Source of the DNA: Cyanobium gracile PCC 6307
GTDB lineage: Bacteria; Cyanobacteriota; Cyanobacteriia; PCC-6307; Cyanobiaceae
Direction: 5' to 3'
NCBI RefSeq assembly: GCF_000316515.1
Contig: NC_019675.1
Location: 2,195,964 to 2,259,963, forward strand
Length of the DNA: 64,000 nt
Positions 7,634-16,825 of this stretch are shown here, piece after piece. The translations under genes were made by a program, and so were the position numbers. The notes under the pieces were generated by a model. The model searched no databases, was not told the origin of the DNA, and saw nothing but the letters and a program-made list of their open reading frames with translations. Numbering within the stretch: the first letter of the stretch is position 1; each line of letters opens with the position of its first letter.

Positions 7634-10474
7634 ATGGCCAGGGAAGTCCAGCAGCAGCTCTCGCTCGCGGACGATCCGGCCCTGCAGGGGGACCTGTTCG
7701 GGGGCGACCCTGAACCGGTGACCTCTCCGCTGCCGGAGCCGGTGGCGGAGTCAGGCTCTGACGATGGCGCCCCGGACGACCAGGCCCTGCTGGCCGATGC
7801 CAGCGCCCGGCCGCGCACCCGCCGGCAGCGGCCAGCGGCCGTGGCCGCCGCCGGCCCCGAGGGCGACGGCGAGCAGGCCGGTGACCCGAGCGTTGGCGAC
7901 GCCAGCGGCACCCCTACGCCGCCCGGCGACGCCGGCCCGGAGACCGGGGACGACCTGCCCCGCTGGCACCACCATTCCCTGGTGGACCCGGCGGCGCTCA
8001 CCCCGGTGCTGCGCCACTACGTGGAGCTGAAGGCGGCCCATCCGGACCGGGTGCTGCTCTACCGGCTCGGCGACTTCTACGAGTTCTTCTTCGAGGACGC
8101 GATCCTGCTCTCGCGCCTGCTCGAGCTCACCCTCACCGGCAAGGACGCCGGCAAGGCCCTGGGGCGGGTGCCGATGGCGGGCATCCCCCACCACGCCGCC
8201 GAGCGCTACTGCGCCGACCTGGTGCGCCGCGGCCTCAGCGTGGCCCTCTGCGACCAGCTGGAGGCCACCCCCGCCAAGGGGGCCCTGCTGCGCCGGGGCA
8301 TCACCCGGGTGCTCACCCCCGGCACAGTGCTGGAGGAGGGCATGCTGGCGGCCCGGCGTAACAACTGGCTCTGCGCCGTGGTCCTCGACGGGGACGGCAG
8401 CCACGCCGGCCGCTGGGGCCTGGCGGTCGCCGACGTCAGCACCGGCGAGTTCCGGGTGACCGAGCGCACGGGCAGCGGCAGCCTGCACCAGGAGCTGCTG
8501 CAGCTGGAGCCCGCCGAGGTGGTGTGGCCAGGCCCGGAGGAGGCGCCGCCCTGGTGTCCCGAGGGGCTGAGGCTCACCGCCCTGGCCCGCACCCCCTTCG
8601 AGGCCACCGAAGCCGACGCCCTGCTGCGCCGCCGCTTCCGCCTGGCCAGCCTCGATGGCCTGGGGCTGGGGGAGGCGCCCCTGGCGCTGCGGGCCGCCGG
8701 GGGCCTGCTGGCCTACCTGGACACCACCCAGGCCGAACCTGCGGCCATCCCGCTGGAGATGCCCCGGCTCTGGCACGACGGCGACCAGCTGGTGCTCGAC
8801 GCCCAGACCCGCCGCAACCTGGAGCTCACCCGCACCCAGCTGGGCGGCGCCCTGCAGGGCTCCCTGCTCTGGGCCCTCGACCGCACCGCCACCGCCATGG
8901 GCGGCCGCTGCCTGCGCCGCTGGATCGAGGCCCCCCTGGTGGATCGCGCCGCGATCCTGGAGCGGCAGGAGGCGGTGAGCGAGCTGGTGGAGCAGCGGCC
9001 CCTGCGGGTGGGGCTGCGCCGGCTGCTGCGGCCCATGGGGGATCTGGAGCGGCTGGCGGGGCGGGCTGGCGCCGGCAGCGCCTCCGCCCGCGACCTGGTG
9101 TCCCTGGCCGACGGCCTCGAGCGGCTGCCCCGCCTGGCGGCCCTGGTGGCCCCCTGCCGCAGCGGCCCCCTGGCGGCCCTCAAGGGTCCCTGGCCCAAGC
9201 TGGCCGCCCTGGCCGAGCAGGTGCGCCACCACCTGGTGGAGGCGCCGCCCCTGTCGCTGAGCGAGGGGGGGCTGCTCCATGACGGGGTCGACCCGGTGCT
9301 CGACGGCCTGCGCAACCAGCTCGACGACCAGGAGGCCTGGCTCTCCCGGCAGGAGGCGATCGAGCGGCGGGCCAGCGGCAACCCCAACCTGCGTCTGCAG
9401 TACCACCGCACCTTCGGCTACTTCCTGGCCGTGAGCCGCGCCCGGGCCGCCGCCGTTCCGGACCACTGGATCCGCCGCCAGACCCTGGCCAACGAGGAAC
9501 GCTTCGTCACCCCGGAGCTCAAGGGCCGCGAAGGCCGGATCCTGCAGCTGCGGGCCCGGGCCTGCCAGCGGGAGTACGACCTCTTCTGCGACCTGCGCCG
9601 CCGGGTGGGGGAGGCGGCGGGCCCCGTGCGGGCGGCCGCCCGGCGGGTGGCCGAGCTCGATGCCCTGGCCTCCCTGGCGGAGGTGGCGGCCACCGGCGGC
9701 TACTGCCGGCCCGAGCTCAGCGAGGGGCGCGAGCTGGTGATCGAGGCGGGTCGCCATCCGGTGGTGGAGCAGTTGCTGGTCGACGCCTCCTTCACCGCCA
9801 ACGACCTGCACCTGGCGGCCCCCGGCCCCGACGGCATCCCGGCGCCCGACCTGATCGTCCTCACGGGCCCCAATGCCAGCGGCAAGAGCTGCTATCTGCG
9901 CCAGAGCGGCCTGCTGCAGCTGATGGCCCAGATCGGCAGCTGGATCCCCGCCCGCTCCGCCCGTCTCGGCATCGCCGACCGCATCTTCACCCGGGTGGGG
10001 GCGGTGGACGACCTGGCCAGCGGCCAGTCCACCTTCATGGTGGAGATGGCCGAAACCGCCAACATCCTTCACCACGCCAGCCCCCGGTCCCTGGTGCTGC
10101 TGGACGAGATCGGCCGGGGCACGGCCACCTTCGACGGCCTCTCGATCGCCTGGGCCGTGGCGGAGCACCTGGCCGAGGGCATCGGTGCCCGGACCATCTT
10201 CGCCACCCATTACCACGAGCTCAACGAGCTCGCCGAGCTGCTGCCCAACGTCGGCAACGCCCAGGTGCTGGTGGAGGAGACCGGCAACGACCTGGTGTTC
10301 CTGCATCGGGTCTGCCGGGGGGGGGCCAGCCGCAGCTACGGCATCGAGGCGGCCCGGCTGGCGGGAGTTCCCGCCTCGGTGGTGCTGCGGGCCCGCCAGG
10401 TGCTGGGCCGCATCGAGGCCAACAGCCATGTGGCCGTGGGGCTTCAGGGCGGCGGCGGATCCAGGGCGGCTTGA
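7634..10474 (+). CDS. mutS: DNA mismatch repair protein MutS
   Basis: A 946-residue MutS1. An acidic, low-complexity N-terminal tail of about 130 residues precedes domain I with the mismatch-wedge region [13 protein letters not shown] (Phe and Glu of the FxE motif). The ATPase domain carries Walker A GPNASGKS, the [21 protein letters not shown] loop region, Walker [12 protein letters not shown] and the FATHYHEL His. The ATG at 7634 is chosen; a TACGAT -10-like hexamer lies at 7604-7609. Residues 18-22 (QGDLF) fit the QxxLF sliding-clamp-binding pattern. The 3' end overlaps the convergent cobH by 31 bp. Function is correction of replication errors with MutL. Confidence 0.95.
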   Translation: MAREVQQQLSLADDPALQGDLFGGDPEPVTSPLPEPVAESGSDDGAPDDQALLADASARPRTRRQRPAAVAAAGPEGDGEQAGDPSVGDASGTPTPPGDAGPETGDDLPRWHHHSLVDPAALTPVLRHYVELKAAHPDRVLLYRLGDFYEFFFEDAILLSRLLELTLTGKDAGKALGRVPMAGIPHHAAERYCADLVRRGLSVALCDQLEATPAKGALLRRGITRVLTPGTVLEEGMLAARRNNWLCAVVLDGDGSHAGRWGLAVADVSTGEFRVTERTGSGSLHQELLQLEPAEVVWPGPEEAPPWCPEGLRLTALARTPFEATEADALLRRRFRLASLDGLGLGEAPLALRAAGGLLAYLDTTQAEPAAIPLEMPRLWHDGDQLVLDAQTRRNLELTRTQLGGALQGSLLWALDRTATAMGGRCLRRWIEAPLVDRAAILERQEAVSELVEQRPLRVGLRRLLRPMGDLERLAGRAGAGSASARDLVSLADGLERLPRLAALVAPCRSGPLAALKGPWPKLAALAEQVRHHLVEAPPLSLSEGGLLHDGVDPVLDGLRNQLDDQEAWLSRQEAIERRASGNPNLRLQYHRTFGYFLAVSRARAAAVPDHWIRRQTLANEERFVTPELKGREGRILQLRARACQREYDLFCDLRRRVGEAAGPVRAAARRVAELDALASLAEVAATGGYCRPELSEGRELVIEAGRHPVVEQLLVDASFTANDLHLAAPGPDGIPAPDLIVLTGPNASGKSCYLRQSGLLQLMAQIGSWIPARSARLGIADRIFTRVGAVDDLASGQSTFMVEMAETANILHHASPRSLVLLDEIGRGTATFDGLSIAWAVAEHLAEGIGARTIFATHYHELNELAELLPNVGNAQVLVEETGNDLVFLHRVCRGGASRSYGIEAARLAGVPASVVLRARQVLGRIEANSHVAVGLQGGGGSRAA

Positions 10475-11127
10475 TCCTGGGCCGCCTGATCCAGCCAGGC
10501 CCGCCTCAGCAGGGCATTGACGGCGGCCGCCACCAGGCCGGCGCCGCCCTTGCTGCCCTCCAGCCGGATCTGGGGGAGGGTGCTGGCGGCGAGATGGCGC
10601 TTGCTCTCGGCCACCCCCACAAAACCCACAGGCATGCCGATCACCAGGGCCGGAGCGGCGATGGCTCCGGCCTCCACCAGCTCCAGCAGCCGCTCCAGGG
10701 CCGTGGGGGCGCTGCCCACCAGCACCACGGCCCCCGGGTGCTCCAGCAGCGCCCGTTCCATCCCCGCCGCCGCCCGGGTGCCACCGGCGGGAGCCACGGC
10801 CGGGGCCCAGGCCAGCACCGACAGCACCGGATTGGCGAAGGTGCGCCGGGCCATGGGCGCCACGGCCGCCGCCGCCATCGCCGTGTCGGTGAGGATCGGC
10901 GCGCCGGCCGCCAGGGCTGTGAGGCCGGCGGCGCAGGCCCCCGGGCCGAGACGCAGATCCGGCGCCAGGGCCAGGTCGCCGCTGCTGTGCACCAGGCGCT
11001 CGAGCAGCTCCTGCTCCACCCCCTCCAGGCCGGTGGGCCCGAGCCAGCCGCGGATGCGGTGCACGCTCTCCCGGAAGATCGGATGGTCGAGGGAGGCTGC
11101 GGAGCCGGAAGAATCGAAGCTGTCCAT
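10444..11127 (-). CDS. cobH: Precorrin-8X / cobalt-precorrin-8 methylmutase
   Basis: A 227-residue CobH/CbiC enzyme that moves the C11 methyl group to C12 to give hydrogenobyrinate or cobyrinate in cobalamin (here pseudocobalamin) synthesis. Family features are [12 protein letters not shown] at the N-terminus, the conserved active-site His in [22 protein letters not shown], and the C-terminal [20 protein letters not shown]. The ATG at 11127 gives the normal family length. It is convergent with mutS and overlaps its end by 31 bp. cbiD, another step of the same pathway, is about 39 kb away at 49531-50613, so the pathway genes are scattered, as usual in picocyanobacteria. Confidence 0.92.
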   Translation of the reverse strand: MDSFDSSGSAASLDHPIFRESVHRIRGWLGPTGLEGVEQELLERLVHSSGDLALAPDLRLGPGACAAGLTALAAGAPILTDTAMAAAAVAPMARRTFANPVLSVLAWAPAVAPAGGTRAAAGMERALLEHPGAVVLVGSAPTALERLLELVEAGAIAAPALVIGMPVGFVGVAESKRHLAASTLPQIRLEGSKGGAGLVAAAVNALLRRAWLDQAAQDQAALDPPPP

Positions 11128-11360
11128 CGCCTGCGGCGCCCGGGGCGCTGAACTTCCTCGGCGCCCGGCGCGGCCCGCAGCCCGGAGGGGGGAAAGGGGG
11201 AGGCTACGGGAGGCGCTGGCCCGGGCGGAGCCGGACCTGGCCAGCAGCGAAGCGACTGGGCGGGCTCCAACGTGGCGGGAGGAGCAGGAACAGCGACAGG
11301 CGCAGAGGCAAGGCAGAGGCAGAGGGAGGGGTAGGGGCAGTCCTCCACCGAATTCGAGAC

Positions 11361-11377
11361 CTGTACATTGTGTACAG
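11361..11377. promoter_or_regulatory. Paired TGTACA palindrome, candidate YefM/Phd-type operator
   Basis: The 17-bp CTGTACATTGTGTACAG is a perfect inverted repeat (7 bp arms, 3 bp centre) made of two TGTACA hexamers, each itself palindromic, at 11362-11367 and 11371-11376 (9 bp centre to centre). It ends 24 bp before the ATG of the Phd/YefM-PIN fusion. TGTACA is the core recognised by the E. coli YefM-YoeB complex, where two such sites are spaced 12 bp. Position and sequence suggest autoregulation by the antitoxin-like domain. Binding is inferred, not shown. Confidence 0.6.
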
Positions 11378-11401
11378 ACCCCGATTCCGGCCCCGCGCAC
11401 C

Positions 11402-12082
11402 ATGCACACCCTCGGCGTGCTCGAGGCCAGGAAGCGCTTCCCCGAGCTGCTCGATCGGGCCCGGAAAGGGGAGGAGACACTGATCGCGCGCCATGGCCAC
11501 CCGGTGGCCGCCCTGGTCCCCCTGTGGCGGCGCCACCGTTCCCAGCGGCAGGCCCTGCTCGCCCTCAAGGGCAGCGGCCGCGACTGCTGGCCGGATCACC
11601 GGCCGCCCCCCGCCGGCAGCAGCGGGCCCATCGAACCGCTGGGGGGCGCCGCTGCCCTGGCCCTCGGGTCGGCCGTGGCCATCGACGCCACGGCGCTGAT
11701 TCCCTGGCTGCGCGGGGAAGCCTCCAGCCGCCGCCACGAGTCCCTGATCGCCACGATCGCCGCCGGGCACTGGCGCGGGGTCCTGAGCATGGCCACCCTG
11801 AGGACGCTGGTGGAGGGGCCGCTGCTGCGGGGGGACGAGGCCCTGACGGCCCGCTACGAAGCCGTGTTCAGCGATCCCGCGGCCTGGACCCTGGTGAGCC
11901 TCACCCCCCAGGTCGCTCTGGCGGCGGCACGCCTGCAGCGGCCCGGCACCGGGCCGGCCCTGGGGCCCGATGGCGCCCTGGAGCTGGCCTCGGCCCTGCA
12001 TGGCGGCGCCACGGCGATGATCAGCTGGGACCCCCGCCTGCTCGCCTCCCTGCCGGCGCCGAGCCGGCCGCCCCTTCCCTGA
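11402..12082 (+). CDS. Phd/YefM antitoxin-like domain fused to a PIN ribonuclease domain
   Basis: A 226-residue protein that joins both halves of a type II toxin-antitoxin pair. Residues 1 to about 60 are a Phd/YefM DNA-binding fold: LEARKRFPELLDRARKGEE, then IARHGHPVAALVPL. A Pro/Gly/Ala linker leads to a PIN domain from about residue 92 with the first Asp in AIDATALIPWLRGE, a central Glu in TLVEGPLL, and the Asp pair in PDGALELASAL and ISWDPRLL, so four acidic metal ligands can be placed. An in-frame GTG at 11675, just at the PIN start, could give the toxin alone. A TGTACA-type operator lies upstream. The stop overlaps the holA start (TGATG). Function as a TA system is inference. Confidence 0.75.
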   Translation: MHTLGVLEARKRFPELLDRARKGEETLIARHGHPVAALVPLWRRHRSQRQALLALKGSGRDCWPDHRPPPAGSSGPIEPLGGAAALALGSAVAIDATALIPWLRGEASSRRHESLIATIAAGHWRGVLSMATLRTLVEGPLLRGDEALTARYEAVFSDPAAWTLVSLTPQVALAAARLQRPGTGPALGPDGALELASALHGGATAMISWDPRLLASLPAPSRPPLP

Positions 12083-13107
12083 TGCCCATCCACCTCTACT
12101 GGGGCGACGACGAGGCCGCCCGGCAGCGGGCCCTGGCGGCGCAGATCGAGGCCCTGGTGGATCCCACCTGGGCCTCGATCAACCTCAGCCGCCTGGACGG
12201 GGCCGATGCCGGCCAGGCGGCCCGGGCCCTCGAGGAGGCCCGCACCCCCCCCTTCGGCGCCGGGGCCCGGGTAGTGGTGCTGCAGCGCAGTCCCTTCTGC
12301 CAGGCCTGCCCGGCGGAGCTGGCCGCCCAGCTGGAGGCCGCCGTCGAGCTGATCCCGCCCGACTGCCACCTGTTCCTGGTCAGTGACGGCAAACCGGACG
12401 CCCGGCTGCGCACCACCAAGCGTCTGCGGACCCTGGCCGAGGAGCAATCCTTCACCCTGCCGCCGATCTGGGATGGAGCCGGGCAGATCGAGCGGGTGCA
12501 GAGCGCCGCCCGGGACCGGGGCCTGACCCTGGCGCCGGCGGCGGCCGAGGCCCTGGCCGAGGCGATCGGCAGCGACGGGATGCGACTGGCCAGCGAGCTG
12601 GAGAAGCTGGCCCTTCATGCCGGCGGCGGCGGCGGCGGTGGCAGTGGCGGCGGTGGTGGGGGCCCGATCACCGCCGAGGCGGTGGCCGCCCTGATCGGCG
12701 GCCAGGTGACCAGCAGCCTGGCCGTGGGCGATGCCCTGCTGGCCCAGCACCCCGCCGAGGCCATTGCTCTGGTGGAGGCCCTGCTGGAGGTGGGCGAGCC
12801 CGCCCTGCGCATCGTCGCAGCCCTGGCCAGCCAGATCCGGGGTTGGCTCTGGGTGTGCCTGCTGGAGCGCAGCGGCGAACAGGACGTGGCCGTGATCGCC
12901 AAGGCCGCGGGGATCGGCAACCCCAAGCGGATCTACGTGATGCGCAAACAGATCCGCGGCCGCACGCCCGAGCAACTGCTGGCCCTGCTGCGCCGCCTGC
13001 TCGACGTGGAGGCCGCCCTCAAGCGTGGCGCCGACCCCGGCGACGCCTTCCGGGACGGCTTCCTGCTGGCCGCCCTGGCCCAGCCCGGCCACGGCCCACG
13101 TCGATAA
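12082..13107 (+). CDS. holA: DNA polymerase III subunit delta
   Basis: A 341-residue clamp-loader delta subunit, which opens the beta clamp with DnaX and delta-prime. The N-terminus MPIHLYWGDDEAARQRAL matches the family; the middle contains RTTKRLRTLAEEQSF, and the C-terminal collar domain has EVGEPALRIVAALASQIRGWL. Between about residues 183 and 197 there is a stretch of 14 glycines broken by one serine, probably a flexible insertion between domains and unusual for the family. The ATG shares one base with the stop of the toxin-antitoxin-like fusion, so translation is probably coupled to it. Confidence 0.88.
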   Translation: MPIHLYWGDDEAARQRALAAQIEALVDPTWASINLSRLDGADAGQAARALEEARTPPFGAGARVVVLQRSPFCQACPAELAAQLEAAVELIPPDCHLFLVSDGKPDARLRTTKRLRTLAEEQSFTLPPIWDGAGQIERVQSAARDRGLTLAPAAAEALAEAIGSDGMRLASELEKLALHAGGGGGGGSGGGGGGPITAEAVAALIGGQVTSSLAVGDALLAQHPAEAIALVEALLEVGEPALRIVAALASQIRGWLWVCLLERSGEQDVAVIAKAAGIGNPKRIYVMRKQIRGRTPEQLLALLRRLLDVEAALKRGADPGDAFRDGFLLAALAQPGHGPRR

Positions 13108-13135
13108 TCGAGCCCGACGCGCCGGCGACGAGCCC

Positions 13136-14950
13136 ATGGGCCTGCTGATACAGAAGTTCGGGGGGACGTCGGTCGCCGACGCCGATCGGATCCGGGCGGT
13201 GGCCCGCCGCATCGCCGCCAGCCGCGAGGAGGGCCACGAGCTGGTGGTCGTCGTCTCGGCCATGGGCCACACCACCGACCAGCTGACCGGCATGGCCGCC
13301 AGCCTCTGCAGCGATCCCCCCCGCCGGGAGATGGACATGCTGCTGGCCACGGGCGAGCAGGTGTCGATCGCCCTGCTGGCCATGGCCCTCCATGCCGAAG
13401 GCGTGCCCGCCGTCTCGATGACCGGGACCCAGGCCGGGATCATCACCGAATCGGCCCATGGCCGGGCCCGGATCCTGGAGGTGCGCACCGAACGGCTGCG
13501 CCGCCTGCTGGAGGACGGCCTGGTGGTGGTGGTGGCCGGCTTCCAGGGCACCAGCAGCGGCCACGCCGGCACCCCGGAGATCACCACCCTGGGCCGGGGC
13601 GGTTCCGACACCTCCGCGGTAGCGCTGGCGGCCGCCCTCGGCGCCGACGGCTGCGAGATCTACACCGACGTGCCCGGGGTGCTCACCACCGACCCCCGCA
13701 AGGTGAGCGACGCCCAGCTGATGGAGAGCGTCAGCTGCGACGAGATGCTGGAGCTGGCGAGCCTCGGGGCCGCGGTGCTCCACCCCCGGGCCGTGGAGAT
13801 CGCCCGCAACTACGGGGTGCCCCTGACGGTGCGCTCCAGCTGGAGCCAGGCCCCCGGCACCCGGCTCACCAGCGGTCCGGCCCGCCCGATCGGCAGTGAG
13901 GGGCTGGAGCTGGGCCGGCCCGTGGACGGGGCCGAACTGGAGGCCGACCAGGCGGTGCTGGCCCTCTCCCACGTGCCCGACCGGCCGGGGGTGGCCGCCA
14001 CCCTGTTCGAGGCCCTCGGCGCCGCCGGCCTCAACGTCGACCTGATCGTCCAGGCGATCCACGAGGGCGCCAGCAACGACATCGCCTTCACCCTGGCGGC
14101 GACGGAGATGGAGCGTGCCCGCCAGGTGTGCCAGGAGGTGCTGGCGGCGATGGGGGCCGATGGGGCCCAGCTCTCGGCCGAGGCGGGCATGGCCAAGCTC
14201 AGCATCGCCGGGGCCGGCATCCTGGGTCGCCCCGGGGTGGCGGCCCGGCTGTTCGACACCATGGCCCGCCTCGGCATCAACCTGCGCCTGATCGCCACCA
14301 GCGAGGTGAAGGTGAGCTGCGTGGTGGATGGCCAGCTGGGGGCCCGGGCCCTGCGGGCCGCCGGCGAGGCCTTCGAGCTCTCCGACCAGCAGCTGCGCCA
14401 CGATCCGCCCCCCTGCCACCTGGGCGATCCGGCGGTGCGGGGCGTGGCCCTCGACCGCGACCAGGTGCAGGTGTCGGTGCGGCGGGTGCCCGACCGGCCG
14501 GGGGTCGCCGCGGCCATCTGCCGGGCCCTGGCCGATGCGGGCATCAGCCTCGACGCCATCGTGCAGTCGGAGCGCACCCACGGCGGCCCCGAGGACCGGC
14601 GGCGGGACATGAGCTTCACCCTGCGCCGCGACGACCGGCCGGGGGCCGAACGGGCCCTGGCCCCGATCCTGCGCCAGTGGGACGGCGCCGGCTTCGAGGA
14701 GGGCCCGGCCATCGCCAGGGTCAGCGCCGTGGGCGCCGGGATGGCCTGCACCGCCGGCACGGCGGCGCGGATGTTCCGCTCCCTGGCCGACGCGGGCATC
14801 AACATCTCCCTGATCGCCACCAGCGAGATCCGCACCAGCTGCGTGGTGGCAGAGGCCGATGGCGTGCGCGCGCTCCAGGCCGTGCACCAGGCCTTCGGCC
14901 TCGGCGGCGCCGAGCTGCACGCGGCCGAGGGGACGGAGGGGCCAGCCTGA
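13136..14950 (+). CDS. lysC: Aspartate kinase with multiple ACT domains
   Basis: A 604-residue aspartokinase, the first step toward lysine, threonine and methionine. The kinase domain begins with the signature IQKFGGTSVADADRIRAVA and includes VVVVSAMGHTTDQL and TTLGRGGSDTSAVALAAAL. The C-terminal half is made of repeated ACT units: VPDRPGVAATLFEALGAAG, then MAKLSIAGAGILGRPGVAAR, and a second set VPDRPGVAAAICRALADAG and VSAVGAGMACTAGTAAR. Four ACT units in one chain is the usual cyanobacterial form and allows feedback control by lysine and threonine. It starts 29 bp after holA. asd and dapA, acting next in the pathway, lie at 26.4-28.4 kb. Confidence 0.95.
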   Translation: MGLLIQKFGGTSVADADRIRAVARRIAASREEGHELVVVVSAMGHTTDQLTGMAASLCSDPPRREMDMLLATGEQVSIALLAMALHAEGVPAVSMTGTQAGIITESAHGRARILEVRTERLRRLLEDGLVVVVAGFQGTSSGHAGTPEITTLGRGGSDTSAVALAAALGADGCEIYTDVPGVLTTDPRKVSDAQLMESVSCDEMLELASLGAAVLHPRAVEIARNYGVPLTVRSSWSQAPGTRLTSGPARPIGSEGLELGRPVDGAELEADQAVLALSHVPDRPGVAATLFEALGAAGLNVDLIVQAIHEGASNDIAFTLAATEMERARQVCQEVLAAMGADGAQLSAEAGMAKLSIAGAGILGRPGVAARLFDTMARLGINLRLIATSEVKVSCVVDGQLGARALRAAGEAFELSDQQLRHDPPPCHLGDPAVRGVALDRDQVQVSVRRVPDRPGVAAAICRALADAGISLDAIVQSERTHGGPEDRRRDMSFTLRRDDRPGAERALAPILRQWDGAGFEEGPAIARVSAVGAGMACTAGTAARMFRSLADAGINISLIATSEIRTSCVVAEADGVRALQAVHQAFGLGGAELHAAEGTEGPA

Positions 14951-14989
14951 CCGCGGCTTCCTAGTCTTGGGGCGCGCCAGGAACGGGAC

Positions 14990-16825
14990 ATGTTGGTTCG
15001 GTTCTGGGGAACCCGCGGTTCGATCGCCAAACCCGGCCCGGACACCTTCCGCTTCGGTGGCAACACCTCCTGCGTGGAGGTCCGCTCCGACGCCGGCACC
15101 CTGCTGGTGATCGACTGCGGCACCGGTGCCCACGGCCTGGGCCAGGCCCTGATGCAGGAGCGTCCCGACGGCATGGAGGGGTCGCTGCTGATCAGCCACA
15201 CCCATTGGGACCACATCCAGGGCTTTCCCTTCTTCGCCCCCTTCTTCGCCCCTGGCCACACCTGGGATGTCTTCGGACCCAGCGGCCTCTCGGGAAGCCT
15301 GCGCAGCGTGCTCTCCGGCCAGATGCAGCACGCCTACTTCCCCGTCACCCTCGAGCAGTTCGCGGCCACGATCCGCTACCACGACCTGCACGAGGGCACC
15401 TTCCGGATCGGGGATGTGACGATCACGACCCACCTGCTCAACCATCCCGCCCTCACCCTGGCCTACCGGCTCCAGGCGGACGGGGCCACGGTCATCTACT
15501 GCTGCGACCACGAACCCCACGACCCCGCCCTGGCCAGCGGCCTCGGTCCGCTCTCCGGCCAGGACCTGCACTACGCCGCGTTCATCGAGGGGGCCGACCT
15601 GGTGATCCATGACGCCCAGTACACCGCCCTGGAGTTCCCGGCCAAGCTCGGCTGGGGCCACAGCTCGGTGGAGTATGCCGTGCGCCTCTGCGAGGAGGCC
15701 GGGGTGGCCCGGCTGGCGCTCACCCACCACGACCCCCTGCGCAACGACGCGACCATCGACCTGATCCTGGCCGGCGTGCGCGCCGATCTGGCCGCGCGGG
15801 GCAGCCCCCTGGAGGTGCTGGCGGCTGCGGAGGGCCTGGTGCTGCACACCACCCCCCGGACCCCGGAGGCCGCCAACGGCGCCCCGCCGGCCGCAGCCGG
15901 GACCGACCCCACCGCCGGGGCCCTCAGCGGCGATCCCGGCGGCCCTCCGGCCCTGGTCTGGGTGACGGACCGGGATCTGGAGGCGGCCCTCACCACCGCC
16001 CTGCGCCTCGAGGGCCTGCCCTTTCATGTCTGCGGCGGCGAAGCCGATCTGACGCAGCGTCTCGAGCGTGACGGGGCCTCCCTGCTGCTGCTGGAGCAGG
16101 CGCTCCCCGTCCGCGATGGCCCCGGCCTGGTCCGCAGGCTGCAGGAGACCCCGGCCATGGCGGCGGCCGAAATCCCCGTCGTGATGCTGGCGGCCGCGGA
16201 GGAGCAGGCCCGCCACGACGATCCCCTGGTCAGCGAGTGGCTGGTGCTGCCCGTCTCCGAGAGCTACCTGCGGGCCCGGATCCGGGCCTGGAGCCTGCGC
16301 ACCCCCTGCCGCTGGGAGCGGGCCCGGCCGCCTCAGGACGAGGAACGGCGCCTGCAGCGGCTGGCTGAGCTGGGTCTGCTGGACACGGAGCGGGAGGAAC
16401 GCTTCGACCGACTGACCCGGATCGCCGCTGCCGCCTTCGATGTGCCGATCGCCCTGATCAGCCTGATCGATGCCGAGCGGCAGTGGTTCAAGTCCTGCCA
16501 TGGCCTGGCCACCTGCCAGACCTCCCGCGACCTGGCCTTCTGTGCCCATGCCATCAGCCAGCGGTCGGACCTGCTGGTGGCGGACACCTGGCTCGATGAA
16601 CGCTTCGCGGAGAATCCCCTGGTGCTGGGAGAACCCCGGATCCGCTTCTACGCCGGCTCGCCCCTGATCCTCGACGACGGCACCTGTCTGGGCACACTGT
16701 GTCTGATTGACACCCGCCCGCGTCAGCTCAGCGGCGCCGAGCTCTCCCTGCTCCACGACCTGCGCGACCTTGTGCTTCTGGAGCTGTCCCCCCAGCCATG
16801 GCCCGTCGCCCTCCACCATTCCTGA
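14990..16825 (+). CDS. Metallo-beta-lactamase-fold / degenerate receiver / GAF domain protein
   Basis: A 611-residue three-domain protein. Residues 1 to about 285 are a metal-dependent hydrolase of the beta-lactamase fold, with HTHWDH at 70-75 and further His and Asp ligands in CCDHEPHD and THHDP. Residues about 320-435 look like a receiver domain, but the phospho-accepting Asp is Glu (E369 in LLLLEQALPVRDG), the Thr/Ser is Ala and the conserved Lys before Pro421 is Leu, so it probably cannot be phosphorylated in the normal way. Residues about 450-611 are a GAF domain (LGLLDTEREERFDRL through YAGSPLIL). Possibly a nucleotide or phosphodiester hydrolase under sensory control. The last 28 bp overlap the next gene. 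Confidence 0.8.
   Translation: MLVRFWGTRGSIAKPGPDTFRFGGNTSCVEVRSDAGTLLVIDCGTGAHGLGQALMQERPDGMEGSLLISHTHWDHIQGFPFFAPFFAPGHTWDVFGPSGLSGSLRSVLSGQMQHAYFPVTLEQFAATIRYHDLHEGTFRIGDVTITTHLLNHPALTLAYRLQADGATVIYCCDHEPHDPALASGLGPLSGQDLHYAAFIEGADLVIHDAQYTALEFPAKLGWGHSSVEYAVRLCEEAGVARLALTHHDPLRNDATIDLILAGVRADLAARGSPLEVLAAAEGLVLHTTPRTPEAANGAPPAAAGTDPTAGALSGDPGGPPALVWVTDRDLEAALTTALRLEGLPFHVCGGEADLTQRLERDGASLLLLEQALPVRDGPGLVRRLQETPAMAAAEIPVVMLAAAEEQARHDDPLVSEWLVLPVSESYLRARIRAWSLRTPCRWERARPPQDEERRLQRLAELGLLDTEREERFDRLTRIAAAAFDVPIALISLIDAERQWFKSCHGLATCQTSRDLAFCAHAISQRSDLLVADTWLDERFAENPLVLGEPRIRFYAGSPLILDDGTCLGTLCLIDTRPRQLSGAELSLLHDLRDLVLLELSPQPWPVALHHS

Noticed and set aside
7751-10429. Long open frame antisense to mutS (minus, about 890 codons)
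   Set aside because: It is the shadow of a high-GC coding strand: composition is Gly/Ala/Gln/Arg-rich, there is no family motif and the sense frame is a complete MutS. The same applies to the long antisense frames over lysC (13.0-16.8 kb), uvrB/ycf23 (19.2-22.5 kb), tig-clpX (28.6-32.5 kb) and dnaX (32.5-34.4 kb).
10444-11250. Cobalamin riboswitch near cobH or cbiD
   Set aside because: No B12-box-like signature was found on the minus strand before cobH, and the cbiD leader is only about 130 bp with no match.
11280-11340. Purine-rich repeats (GGCAGAG-type units) before the toxin-antitoxin fusion
   Set aside because: Irregular low-complexity DNA without equal spacing or spacers; not a CRISPR array and no coding frame of quality.
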